Shown here piece after piece: positions 22,984 through 33,199 of a DNA stretch of 64,000 nucleotides. The notes below the pieces were generated by a model. The model did no database searches, was not told the DNA's origin, and saw only the letters and a list, made by a program, of their open reading frames with translations. Position 1 is the stretch's first letter, and every line of letters begins with the position of its first letter. Origin of the DNA: Asterias amurensis (lineage: Eukaryota > Echinodermata > Asteroidea > Forcipulatida > Asteriidae); assembly GCF_032118995.1 (NCBI RefSeq), contig NC_092649.1, forward strand, positions 20,149,832 through 20,213,831. Reading direction: 5' to 3'. The translations under genes and the position numbers were made by a program.

Positions 22984-25900
22984 ATTGATTTGATTTCTAT
23001 GTAAGAAGAGCACTGGCCCTGTGCAAAGATTATGGACTCTGAAATACCTTTTTGATGAACGCCATTTTCTATGAGAGTTAGAGCTATGTCTGCACTTTAC
23101 TGGGAAGAAGAAGCAGAAGACGTGTTTTGTTTATCGAGAACACCCCGTCAAAATGACTGGCTCTGTGCACGCCGACAATCTCTTCATCGGTTGCACCTCC
23201 ACACAAGCTCCAGCAATTTTTGGTATTTTGTTGCCTAAGTAAACTTGGTGAATTCCATTACTTGTCCAGTAGACATTTGTCTGTCAGTGATCATCCTCGT
23301 TCATTAGTCGTGGAAATCTACGCCTCCATTTCTGCAAAATTCTGAGATTTTCATCCGGTTTCTCCCTTGGGATTCAGGCGAGCTCAGTAGTATAGCCCTT
23401 GCAGTGGTTTTGATCTCCTTTGTACTCCAACTACTGTCATATGCATGGCTGACTCTGCTTTGTTCTCCATTGTGCTGATGCTTTTCTTACCTGTAGTCAT
23501 GGCTGCAACTACAACAAACTCCTACAGCAAAGCCGATCTACTGGAATTGTTTCCTTCAGTGAAAGCCAGGGTACCCCTGCATATCCACCACAGACTGAAA
23601 GAACTTGGAATTGGTGTGGCTAGACCGACGAAAAGGGGCCGCAGATCATGGTCTAAAAGGCAGAAACCAATTCCTTTTTTGTCTCGTTGTGACCAACCTT
23701 GTGAGTTTCACCCTGATTACCAGCCAAGTCATAACGGTGCTCATCTCACCAACCTTGTACATATACCACCTACTTCTTATACTGAGCAGAAAACGGTCCC
23801 TACAAAGTTCGGTTTATGGAATGCACGATCAATAAAACCTAAAATCACTGTCATGTGTGATCTCGTCATCTCTAATTCCATTGACATTTTCTGTATTACT
23901 GAAACATGGTTATCTGGAGATAATCGTGACCACCGTGCAGTCGCTGATCTGACTTCTACGTTACCTAACTACCAAGTTCATCACATCCCTCGTATAGACC
24001 GTGCCGGTGGTGGAGTTTGTGTACTTCTTCGAGAGAGCTTTGATGTTCATAGAAACGAAGGTAGATCATTTGAATCATTTGAACATATTGATTTATCCAT
24101 CAACGCCCGCTCGAAAACTCCTCTTCGTCTCATTGTCATCTACCGGCCCCAGAGACTTGCTAGTGGCCGTTTGACAGGTCCAGCTTTCTTCACTGAATTT
24201 TCTACCCTTTTAGAATCGGTTGTCTCTGAGCCAGGGTATGTTTTGATATCTGGGGACTTCAATTTCCATGTTGATGACCAAGCAAACCGCGAAGCTGCGA
24301 TCTTTCTTGATCTCATCGACTCATTCAACCTCGAGCAGCATGTTACTGGTCCCACACACTGCGACGGTCATACATTGGACCTCCTCTTAACTCGCTCAAC
24401 AGATGACGCAATTTCTCATGTCAGCACTACGAATTACTTGCCCTCCGATCACGCTGCCGTAAAATGCTTGCTTAACATTAATCGCCCGGATCATGTGAAA
24501 AGAGAGATCAGGCTACGTGAACTCCGCAAGATTGATATTGAGGCTTTTCGCCAAGATGTTCTGGCCTCACCAATATCTACAACTCCAGCCACTGACCTAG
24601 ACTCTCTTGTTCATCAATATGATACAAGTCTGGGAGATCTTCTGGACAAGCATGCCCCTCAAATCTGGCGTACCATTTCATCATGCCCTCATGCTCCCTG
24701 GTACAATGAAGATATTCGCAAAGCAAAGAGACAACTGCGTAAGTGCGAACGCAGGTGGATGTCTTCCAGATTGATGGTTCACAAACAACTACTTAAAGAG
24801 CAGAGCTATCACTACAATCAACTTATAACCGAGACTAAATCGGAATATCACAGGAACCAACTGAAGGACTGTGACTCCCGCCAACTTTTTCGCAAGGTTG
24901 ACAAATTATGCACACCAGCCTCTTCAAAAACCCTCCCGTCGGCCGATTTGTCATCTGAACCTCTTGTTGAACGTTTCTCTAAGTTCTTCGTCCAGAAAAC
25001 GCGGAACATAACTACAGAACTTGACGAAACTCCTGAGCTCGTAGTTTCTAAACCAGTATTCGACTCATGCATGACTACCTTTCATCAGTTTGAACCACTT
25101 TCACAGAACTCAGTGAGAAACATCATTGCTGCTTCCCCCTCTTCTACATCCAGGCTTGATCCGATTCCCACATGGATTTTGAAGATGTGTTTAGACGAGC
25201 TCGTTCCTATCATCACGAATATCGTCAATCTTTCTCTGCTGCATGGTCATTTCCCAGAAGCAATGAAACATGCCCACATCACTCCCTTGCTTAAGAAACC
25301 TAACCTGGACACAGAACAACTCAAGAACTACAGGCCCATTGCAAACCTGTCATTTCTTTCAAAGACAATAGAACGTGCAGCCGCTGCCCAACTTCAAAAT
25401 TACCTCACCGACAACAATCTTCATGGACACTTCCAGTCCGCTTACAGAAAACATCATAGTGTTGAGACTGCCCTTCTACGTGTTCAAAACGACCTACTCC
25501 TGGCAGCCGATAAGGGGCAAGAAGCTATTCTTGTCCTCCTTGATTATTCATCTGCCTTCGACACGATCGACCATAACATCATGCTTCAGCGTCTTACGAA
25601 CAGATACGGCGTGTCCGGTCACGCTATCGGTTGGTTTGAATCCTATCTAGAAAATCGCACCCAGAGTGTCGTCATCAATGGTGCTCTTTCGAACCCTCAA
25701 GTGCCATTCTGCGGTGTTCCTCAAGGATCTGTTTTGGGACCGTTATGTTTCACTCTCTACACATCCCCCCTCGAAGACATCATCGAGGGCCATGATATCA
25801 ATAGAATGTTGTACGCCGACGACACCCAGGTATACGTCATCACTAACGAGCAAGATCGCCCAACTACCATCTCACAGCTAGAACACTGCCTTAATGACGT

Positions 25901-26757
25901 ACGAGCATGGTCTGTCGCCAACAAACTAAAATTGAATGAAGAGAAGACCGAGGTCATTCACATTACATCTCGCTTCAGAAGCTCTACCACACTTTCACCT
26001 ATCTCAATTGGCAGTTTTCCAATAGAACCGGTTCAGAGAGTACGAGATCTTGGTGTCACTTTTCAGAACGATCTTCGAACGGACATCCATGTGAAAAATA
26101 TCTGCAAATCTTCGTACCTCGCATTACACAAAATTGGACAAATTCGCAATCTTCTTGACAAATCCACCACGGAAAAACTGGTTCACGCCTTCATTACATC
26201 CCGCCTTGATTTTTGTAATAGTCTTCTTCTCGGTCTACCTGACTCCGGAATCTCCAAACTTCAGCGAGTTCAGAACTCAGCAGCCAGATTGGTCACACGA
26301 TCCAAAACCTGTGACCACATTTCACCTATCTTCTCGGACTTGCACTGGCTTCCGGTTAGACAACGGATTGCTTACAAAACCCTTCTTCTGACATACAGCT
26401 GTATCCATGGCCACGCACCTACATACTTGCAAGAACTTGTTCACAAATACCAGCCTTCTCGAAATCTCCGCTCTCAATCACAATCTCTACTTGCCTGTTC
26501 ATCCGCTTCTACTAAGTCTTACGGCCAGCGTGCATTTTCTACGTCTTCTCCTACTCTTTGGAACAAACTCCCCCGCAACATCAAAGACGCTAAAACTCTG
26601 GCTAAATTCAAACGCCTTCTCAAATCTCACTTGTTAAACTCCAACTAGTTTTGTCTGTTTTTTTTTTTCTTTCTGACTTTGTACAGCGCATTGGGACTCC
26701 GTGTGTAATGCGCTTTAAAAGAACGGTTTATTATTATTATTATTGTTTCTGTTATAC
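22984..26757 (+). mobile_element. near-complete CR1/L2-type LINE
   Basis: The 5' leader 22984-23444 follows directly on a broken satellite unit (..GGAGACTGTCTT). One long ORF is followed by a 3' tail with TTGTACAGCGCATTGGGACTC and GTAATGCGCTTTAAAAGAAC, ending in TTATTATTATTATTATTG, the microsatellite-type end typical of this superfamily. It sits in the spacer of the giant inverted repeat, next to the right arm. No clear target-site duplication was found, which is usual for the group. The uninterrupted ORF implies a recent insertion. Confidence 0.85.
23445..26648 (+). CDS. LINE polyprotein: AP endonuclease and reverse transcriptase
   Basis: A 1067-residue open frame. Residues 1-120: N-terminal region with a hydrophobic stretch (about 5-21) and a basic patch (64-76). 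About 122-350: exonuclease/endonuclease/phosphatase-type endonuclease that nicks target DNA, with WNARS (125 on), ITETWL, SGDFN (D271), and LPSDHA near its end. About 570-870: reverse transcriptase with NYRPIANLSFLSK (628), SSAFDTIDH (F705), GVPQGSVLGP (P759) and LYADDTQVY (YADD 790-793, catalytic Asp pair). The C-terminal region has LHWLPVRQRIAYKTLLL (H967), usual for CR1/L2 relatives. All expected catalytic motifs are present and there is no internal stop. No separate ORF1 is seen upstream. The ATG was chosen as the first in frame after the leader; translation might start further in. Confidence 0.9.
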   Translation: MADSALFSIVLMLFLPVVMAATTTNSYSKADLLELFPSVKARVPLHIHHRLKELGIGVARPTKRGRRSWSKRQKPIPFLSRCDQPCEFHPDYQPSHNGAHLTNLVHIPPTSYTEQKTVPTKFGLWNARSIKPKITVMCDLVISNSIDIFCITETWLSGDNRDHRAVADLTSTLPNYQVHHIPRIDRAGGGVCVLLRESFDVHRNEGRSFESFEHIDLSINARSKTPLRLIVIYRPQRLASGRLTGPAFFTEFSTLLESVVSEPGYVLISGDFNFHVDDQANREAAIFLDLIDSFNLEQHVTGPTHCDGHTLDLLLTRSTDDAISHVSTTNYLPSDHAAVKCLLNINRPDHVKREIRLRELRKIDIEAFRQDVLASPISTTPATDLDSLVHQYDTSLGDLLDKHAPQIWRTISSCPHAPWYNEDIRKAKRQLRKCERRWMSSRLMVHKQLLKEQSYHYNQLITETKSEYHRNQLKDCDSRQLFRKVDKLCTPASSKTLPSADLSSEPLVERFSKFFVQKTRNITTELDETPELVVSKPVFDSCMTTFHQFEPLSQNSVRNIIAASPSSTSRLDPIPTWILKMCLDELVPIITNIVNLSLLHGHFPEAMKHAHITPLLKKPNLDTEQLKNYRPIANLSFLSKTIERAAAAQLQNYLTDNNLHGHFQSAYRKHHSVETALLRVQNDLLLAADKGQEAILVLLDYSSAFDTIDHNIMLQRLTNRYGVSGHAIGWFESYLENRTQSVVINGALSNPQVPFCGVPQGSVLGPLCFTLYTSPLEDIIEGHDINRMLYADDTQVYVITNEQDRPTTISQLEHCLNDVRAWSVANKLKLNEEKTEVIHITSRFRSSTTLSPISIGSFPIEPVQRVRDLGVTFQNDLRTDIHVKNICKSSYLALHKIGQIRNLLDKSTTEKLVHAFITSRLDFCNSLLLGLPDSGISKLQRVQNSAARLVTRSKTCDHISPIFSDLHWLPVRQRIAYKTLLLTYSCIHGHAPTYLQELVHKYQPSRNLRSQSQSLLACSSASTKSYGQRAFSTSSPTLWNKLPRNIKDAKTLAKFKRLLKSHLLNSN

Positions 26758-26819
26758 TAACACTCAACTGAATTAATTCATTCTTAGACTCTATACTACA
26801 AAAATATGCAAATTAGGCA

Positions 26820-29085
26820 GAGGAGCAGTAGCCCAGTGGAAGGGCTTCGGATTCTGAACCCAAAGGTATTGGGTTCGAGCCCGGGTGTTCTTTCTTCGCT
26901 TAAGGCCATTATATGAAGCAGTACCCTATGGCAGAGGGGAAACCTCTGCTTCACACTTCAATAATTTGCGAGTCGAAAAAAATATATCTTAAAATAAATG
27001 GTTTATTTTTTAAAATAAGTTGTTCATTCTAAGGTTTAAAATTAAACTCGAACACAATTTCAATCCAGAAGAGTAGTGGTCGAGTGGAAGAGGTTCGGAT
27101 TCTGAACCCAAAGGTACCGGGTTCGAGCCCGGCTGTGTTCTTTTTCTACCCTCAAGAATATTGGTCTTCACAATACCCCAAAGCATAGAGAAAGTCTTGC
27201 TTTATACTCAAAAAGTGCGAAGGGAAGGCATACACTATTTATATTCGTTTTGATTCCATGTTGTTCATGCTAAAGTTTATAATTAAACTCGAACACGATC
27301 TGAGTGTTAAGAGTCGTGGCTCAGTGGAAGAGCGACGGACTCGGAACCAAAGGGTACTTGGTTCGAACCCCGGTAACTTATTTTTCTACGCATGAGACCA
27401 TTAGTTGAAACAGTACCCTATGGCAAAGGGAAATCTTTGCTTTACACTTGATAATTTGCGAGTGGAAGGCATACGCTGTATTACGTTTTGGTGTATAGTT
27501 GTTCATTCTAAGGTTTATAGTTAAACTCGACCGCAAATTTAGTAAAATGAGTTGTGGCCCAGTGGAAGGACTGCGGACCCCATACCCAAAGGTACCGGGT
27601 TCGAATCATCTGTGTTCTTTTTACTACGTTTTCATTTCAAGTTGTTTATTCAAGGGTTTATTATTAACTCGAACGCAAATTGAGTAACAGGGGCAGTGGC
27701 CAAGTGGAAGGGCTCCGGACTCCATACCAAATGGTACGGGGTTCGAATCCTGGATGTTTTTTCGATGCTGAAGTAAAAATGGTTTACGGTTCTTCCTATG
27801 GCATAGGGAAATCCTTGCTTTGTACTTTGCGAGTGGAAGGCATATGCTACAATACGTTTTGATTTATAATTGCTCGTTCTAAGGTTTATAATTAAACTCG
27901 AACGCAATTGAAGTAATAGTAATAGTGGCCCAGTGGAAGGGCTCCTGACCCTACACCAAAACGTACCGGGTTCGAGTCATGGTTGTTGTTTTTCTTACGA
28001 TTTAATTTAAAGTTGTTCATTCTAAGGTTTATAATTATTCACGAAAGAATATCAATTAAAAGGAGTTGTGGTCCAGTGGAAAGGCTCCGGGCTAGTAACC
28101 AAAAGGTACGGAGTTCGAATCTCGGGTGTTCTTTTTTCCATGCTTAAGCCAAATGCTTTTACGCTTCAACCTATGGCATAGGGAAATCCTTGCTTTGTAC
28201 TTTGCGAGTGGAAGGCATATGCTACAATACGTTTTGATTTATAATTGCTCGTTCTAAGGTTTATAATTAAACTCGAACGCAATTGAAGTAATAGTAGTAG
28301 TGGCCCAGTGGAAGGGCTCCCGACCCTACACCAAAAGGTAGCGGGTTCGAGTCATGGTTGTTCTTTTTCTTACGATTTGATTTAAAGTTGTTCATTCTAA
28401 GGTTTATAATTATTCTCGAAAGAATATCAATTAAAAGGAGTTGTGGTCCAGTGGAAGGGCTCCGGGCTAGTTACCGAAAGGTACCGGGTTCGAATCATGT
28501 GTGTTCCTTTACTACTTTTTTGTGTGTAAACGTTGTTAATTCTAATGTATACAATTACATTCGAACGCAAATTGAGTAAGAGGAGCAGTGGCCCAGTGGA
28601 AGTGCTCTTGGCTGTATACCCAAAGGTACTGAGTTCGAATCATGGGTGATCTTTTACTTCGTTTTGATTTACAATTGTTCATTCGAAGGTTTAAGATTAA
28701 ACTCGAACGCATATTTAGTAAGAAGGAGCAGTGGCCCAGTGGAAGGGCTTCGGACTCTATACCGAAAGGTCTCGGGTTCGAATCCTGCTGGGTGTCCTTT
28801 TAATTCCGTTTTGATTTAAAATTGTTCATTTGAAGGTTTAAAATTAAACTCGAACGCATATTTAGTAAGAAGGAGCAGTGGTCCATTGGAAGGGCTCCGG
28901 ACTCTAGACCGAAAGGTACCGGGTTCGAATCATGGGTGTTCTTTTAATTCCGTTTTGATTTAAAATTGTTCATACGAAGGTTTAAAATTAAACTCGAACG
29001 CACATTTAGTAAGAAGGAGCAGTGGTCCAGTGGAAGGGCTCTGGGCTCTGGACCGAAAGGTCCCGGGATCGAATCCCGTTACCGA
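26820..29085 (+). repeat. array of 13 tRNA-like units, right arm
   Basis: Plus-strand units start near 26820, 27068, 27309, 27549, 27690, 27922, 28062, 28294, 28437, 28581, 28724, 28874 and 29017. Typical motifs: AGTGGCCCAGTGGAAGGGCT, then TTCGGACTCTATACCGAAAG (five-pair stem TTCGG/CCGAA), then GGTACCGGGTTCGAATC. The unit at 26820 matches the left-arm unit at 20464 almost base for base, including its flank, and the order of unit variants runs in parallel in the two arms. As on the left, acceptor stems do not pair. Confidence 0.8.
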
Positions 29086-29279
29086 AAACATTCGAGGCCT
29101 TTAAAGAAAAGTCTTTTACTATAAATTTTAAAAATTCATTTTTAAAAAGTTCATAGGTTCGTTTTAAGTTTTAAGTTTCTTTTCTAAGCGAGTGGGAGCG
29201 GTGGGTGCCACTGCGCGGTGAGTCGAGACTTCGCGGTCGGTCACTCACCAAGCTGCCACCACCGTGGCTCGTATCGAGG

Positions 29280-29365
29280 GGCGCTGCCATCACCAGGGTT
29301 CGAACCGGGGACCTTTCGCTTCGGAGACCGACACCTTCCCACGACACCTAGGTGGGTCCCCCCAT
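29280..29365 (-). repeat. outermost tRNA-like unit, right arm, minus strand
   Basis: Complement of the unit at 17865-17945: AGGGTTCGAACCGGGGACC and CTTTCGCTTCGGAGACCGAC. The adjacent conserved block at about 29155-29280 mirrors 17945-18055. Confidence 0.6.
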
Positions 29366-29404
29366 TAAAATACGCATTTTGGACTTGATAAACCTTCGGT
29401 TCAT

Positions 29405-29880
29405 ACTTTACACAGGATACTATGGCATGGAAATACAGTGCTTTGTACTTAGTATATAATTTGCGAGTGGAATTCTTTACACAGGATGCTATGGTATGGG
29501 AAAGTCAGTGCTTTATACTTGGTATATAATTTGCGAGTGGAATTCTTTACACAGGATGCTATGGTACGGGGAAGTCAGTGCTTTGTACTTGGTATATAAT
29601 TTGCGAGTGGAATTCTTTACACAGGATGCTATGGTATGGGAAAGTCAGTGCTTTATACTTGGTATATAATTTGCGAGTGGAATTCTTTACACAGGATGAT
29701 ATGTGGTATGGGAAAGTCAATGCTTTATACTTCGTATTTAATTTGCGAGTGGATATCTTTGGATGCTATGGTATGGGAAAGTCAGTGCTTTGTACTTGGT
29801 ATATAATTTGCGAGTGGAATTCTTTACACAGGATGCTATGGTATGGGAAAGTCAGTGCTTTATACTTGGCACTTATGAAT
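29405..29880. repeat. 70-bp tandem repeat, right arm
   Basis: Six to seven units of TTTACACAGGATGCTATGG, TATGGGAAAGTCAGTGCTTT and TACTTGGTATATAATTTGCG. Some adjacent units are almost identical, pointing to recent homogenisation. The repeated WYII/EWNSLH peptide read from it is an artefact of the repeat. Confidence 0.8.
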
Positions 29881-30479
29881 AGGTAAAAGGGGACTCTTTG
29901 GTTCGGACTTAGAAATAAATTTGAGTTGAAGGCACACGCTGTAGGTATGGACCATTATATAACTTAGGAAACATAGGCATACAGGGGACTCTTTAGTTTG
30001 GACTTAGAAAAATAATTAAGTGGAAGACATACGCTGTAGGTATAGACCATTAAGGAAATAATTAAAGTGGAAGACACACGCTGTAGGTATAGACCATTAG
30101 TTAAGTTAGCAAACATATAGGCATATTGGGGTACTCTATGGTTCGGATTTAAAAGTAAATTTAGAAACTTGGGAAACAGGGTACGCAGCAGGGTAATATT
30201 GCATAGGGAAATCCTTGCTTTATACTTGAAAATAAGCTTGTAAATAATTTGCGAGTATATGGTAGGCATACGCTGTACCCGGGAGTAGGTTAACAGGGCA
30301 GCAGACAGGGGAGTCTTTGGTTCTGACTTGAACAATATTCCACAATAAAGCACAATCTTTGGTTTGGACTTGACAAGTATTTGAGTTTAAGACGCACGCT
30401 GTAGTTATAGAAAATTAGTTCACATAGGAAACTGATGGGAATGTTTTATTTGACAACTAATGGGATAACATTTTGGGGT

Positions 30480-30650
30480 TGGTTGCAGGTGAGGGTTGCA
30501 GGTGAGGGTTGCGTTGGACGGGTCGCGGGGTATGGTGGTTTAGGTTGGGTGGCTGGGTAGAGTGGCTGGGTAGGGTAGCTGAGTAGGGTGGCTGGGTCGG
30601 GGGTTGGGTGGCTGGGTCGGGTGGCTGGGTAGGGTGGTTAGTCTTGTTCT
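30480..30650. repeat. G-rich minisatellite, right arm
   Basis: Repeats of GGTGGCTGGGTAG/GGTGGCTGGGTCGG, complementary to 16550-16715. G-runs separated by short loops on the plus strand make quadruplex formation possible (inference). Confidence 0.75.
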
Positions 30651-30847
30651 GATGTGGGTAAGCAGGAGAGGGAAAAGATACAAAGAAGAACATTTTATTG
30701 ATGTCTTTCAAATAAATAGTTTATTTGTGGAAAACAGTATACATAATACATACCACTCAGACAGTTAACCATAGCAAGTAGTCTAATATTACAAAGTTAC
30801 ACGAACTTTTTTGAAGAGATTATGGTTTTTATTTCAATTGCATCCAA

Positions 30848-31155
30848 GGCACTGGACATTAACAAATCTGTGAAAACTCGGTCTCAATTAGTCATCGCAG
30901 TTGCAAGAGAATAATGAAAAAACATACGCACAAATTTGTGTGCTTTCAGATGCGTAAATAATAAAAAGGCTTCTGGCTTGAAGTCTTTTAATATTTGTGA
31001 GTGAAACACTACCTCTTTTTGAAGAATTGTTGCTACAGAGGAAGCCGATTCTTACCATGTTATATACTATCAACAACTCTCTGTTGCTCGTTACTAAGTT
31101 ATAAGTTTTTATAATATAAATTATTTTGAGTAATTACCAGTAGTGTCAAATGCCT
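30848..31155. mobile_element. MITE family A copy in right arm
   Basis: AAGGCACTGGACATTAACAA to GTGTCAAATGCC, ending at TTAA 31156-31159. Part of it has a counterpart in the left arm (15740-15850), so this insertion predates the arm duplication or was copied between arms. Confidence 0.65.
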
Positions 31156-31850
31156 TTAAGGTTGATTGTCATTTTGTTTGACGAAACCACATGTTTGATA
31201 AAAATAAGCAATTAACAACAGCTCACGTTTACATGCATTCTAGAAACGGGTAGGCCCAGGCACAGGCCAACACATTGATACATGTACTAAACTATTCACG
31301 CATTGGCGTGGAAATACACTGGAACACAACAAGTGGTTAAGGATGATGTAACCCATAATACTCTTAACAGAATTGATTGATTGTTACATTTGACTGACAG
31401 CTAGTCGCCATTGACTGACAACACAATGACCCACAATGGGCCAAGCTACAGTACAGCTACTTCCGGGGCCCGTTTACAGTGCCGATGTTTACATGCATGA
31501 AGGCAAAACTAAATTGCCACAAAATATGACATTCTAGGTGTTTAAATGCCTCCCATGAGGCCTATCCTATTCTACATTATGAACTTAGTTTAATTACATG
31601 ATAAAGCTTACCTCTAGATACATTAAATCACATCAAAAGATCGTAGTAAATCCACGGTGTTCACATAAAACAAGCATGGCTGGTGGCCATTTTGAATATC
31701 GTGTCACGGCATCAGGCCGTCGAGTACCCATACCCCTACTATTATGTTTATATTGTGATCAACGGTAGTCTGGTTCCTGTCGTTTACTTTGGCTGGTTCC
31801 AATCACCCGTGCCCGTTACAGACCACAGGGGTTCGCAACTGGCTCCCGCA

Positions 31851-32775
31851 CTATCTCGCCGCATGAACATAAGCGAGAGTCTGTATAACTAAATGCTGGT
31901 ACATAAAAATAGAACCTGGGTTTTATTTCTATGGGCTGGAATAATATCTAATGACATACATTTTAATAACTGATTGGTAAAATTAAACGCAACCAAGATA
32001 TGCAGAACTATATATAAAAGTGGGGTTTGGGTTTATGTGTCTTAATTAAGCAAAAGGTCTTAATCTTTAGTGGCAATATTTTATTAAAATTGCATCAAAA
32101 GTACAAGACTATCTATCTTTTAAAGATCTAATTTTACTCCACCCGCCCCCCGCCCAGAAAAACAAAATAATATGTAAAACTGGCACTTGCCAACCAGGAA
32201 CTGCCCCCTGTACATAACAAACTCCCATTTTTGATGAAAATAAAGCATGGCTTTGAACACAAGATCATTTGATGCAAAACTCGCTGTTTTTATTCAAAAT
32301 TTTAAGAGGCACTCCTTGCAATTTAAAATAAATACGTAAAGTATAGAAAAAAACGCCCCATTAGCCTTGTCCCACTACCCCCTCCTTCTCAAATGAACAT
32401 TATCGGACTAACAAAATTAGATATCGTTTAAGATGGCAAATCTGGAGTAAAAAGGGGAGCGAAAAAAAAAACAAAAAAAACCGAAAACAATATTAAAGGG
32501 AAGATATACGCTTGGTGTTCACTCCTAACACATAATGGCAGTACAAAACTTACTTGGTTAGATACAAGTACAGAAGCTTTCAAATATATAAACTATTTGG
32601 AGGATCATTTCACTTCGAAGTAGTGTGGCAGTAATCCAAAACTATTTCAATCTGAGAACGGTTACCCCAGTAATGTTTCTCCGATTGTATAATCCAACGG
32701 ACACCAACTCAACACCAGTTTTTTGACATTATTTTAAAGGAACATCCATTCTTAAAGTTTAAAAACCACAACACT
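31851..32775. other. intergenic, nothing recognised
   Basis: AT-rich. There are short C-rich and A-rich runs near 32140-32165 and 32460-32480. No coding or repeat call. Confidence 0.4.
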
Positions 32776-32779
32776 TTAA

Positions 32780-33000
32780 AGGCACTGGACACGATTGGTT
32801 CACTAATAGTTGTTAGCATAACCGTATTTAATTAGTAACGAGCTATGGAGAGTTGTCATTGTGAGAAACGGCTCCCTCTGAAGTAACGTAGTTTTCGTTA
32901 GTAACTCACTCAAAAATTAGAAGATTTCAGGCTTCAGGCATATGAAAGCACACAAATTAAGGTTTTGTTCTTTCATTATTCTTTTTTCAACTTTGATGAC
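32780..33000. mobile_element. MITE family A, truncated
   Basis: After TTAA 32776-32779: AGGCACTGGACACGATTGG through GGCTCCCTCTGAAGTAACG to TTTCATTATTC, then the sequence leaves the family. Confidence 0.7.
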
Positions 33001-33199
33001 GAAAAAAACCAAAAAGCAAATAAATAAAACAATCAATAAGGTAATAAAGGCAATCTTTATGCATTACGCATTACAAGTGGAAGACAGCAACAGGGGCAAA
33101 CAACTAAAAACGGCATAGCAATGGGTTGGTAGTAATTTAGCACTTAAACCAACAGTTGCAAATAATATGATTAAAAACAAAATACTTTTACAATAAACT

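Larger units (their letters stand above)
14989..31850. mobile_element. 16.9-kb giant inverted-repeat element with tRNA-like arrays
   Basis: Two arms in opposite orientation: left 14989-20575, right 26775-31850. Outermost matching bases are TGCGGGAGCCAG (left, about 14989-15000) and CTGGCTCCCGCA (right, 31839-31850). The order of components is mirrored: outer end, MITE remnant, GC-rich minisatellite, 70-bp tandem repeat, one outward-facing tRNA-like unit, tRNA-like array. Similarity is high in the tRNA-like arrays and outer ends and lower elsewhere, with local insertions (e.g. a MITE D at 16226-16490). No target-site duplication could be fixed because the edges fade out. Neither arm encodes a transposase I can see, so if mobile it is non-autonomous. 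An old segmental palindrome is an alternative. Confidence 0.8.
26775..31850. repeat. right arm of giant inverted repeat
   Basis: Mirror of 14989-20575: tRNA-like array, reversed tRNA-like unit, 70-bp repeats, minisatellite, MITE A remnant, outer end. It has its own changes, including a tandem duplication of about 372 bp (27790-27990 repeated at 28162-28362) carrying two tRNA-like units. Confidence 0.8.

Noticed and set aside
18140-29085. Functional tRNA gene clusters
   Set aside because: A and B boxes are present but no unit I examined has a paired 7-bp acceptor stem, and anticodon loops are of irregular size.
18140-29085. CRISPR array
   Set aside because: Regular spacing, but the repeats are 70-nt tRNA-like units with spacers that are themselves repetitive, in an animal genome.
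29578-29886. 102-codon frame in the right arm
   Set aside because: Translation of the 70-bp tandem repeat; a period of 70 is not a multiple of 3 and the open run depends on near-identical units.
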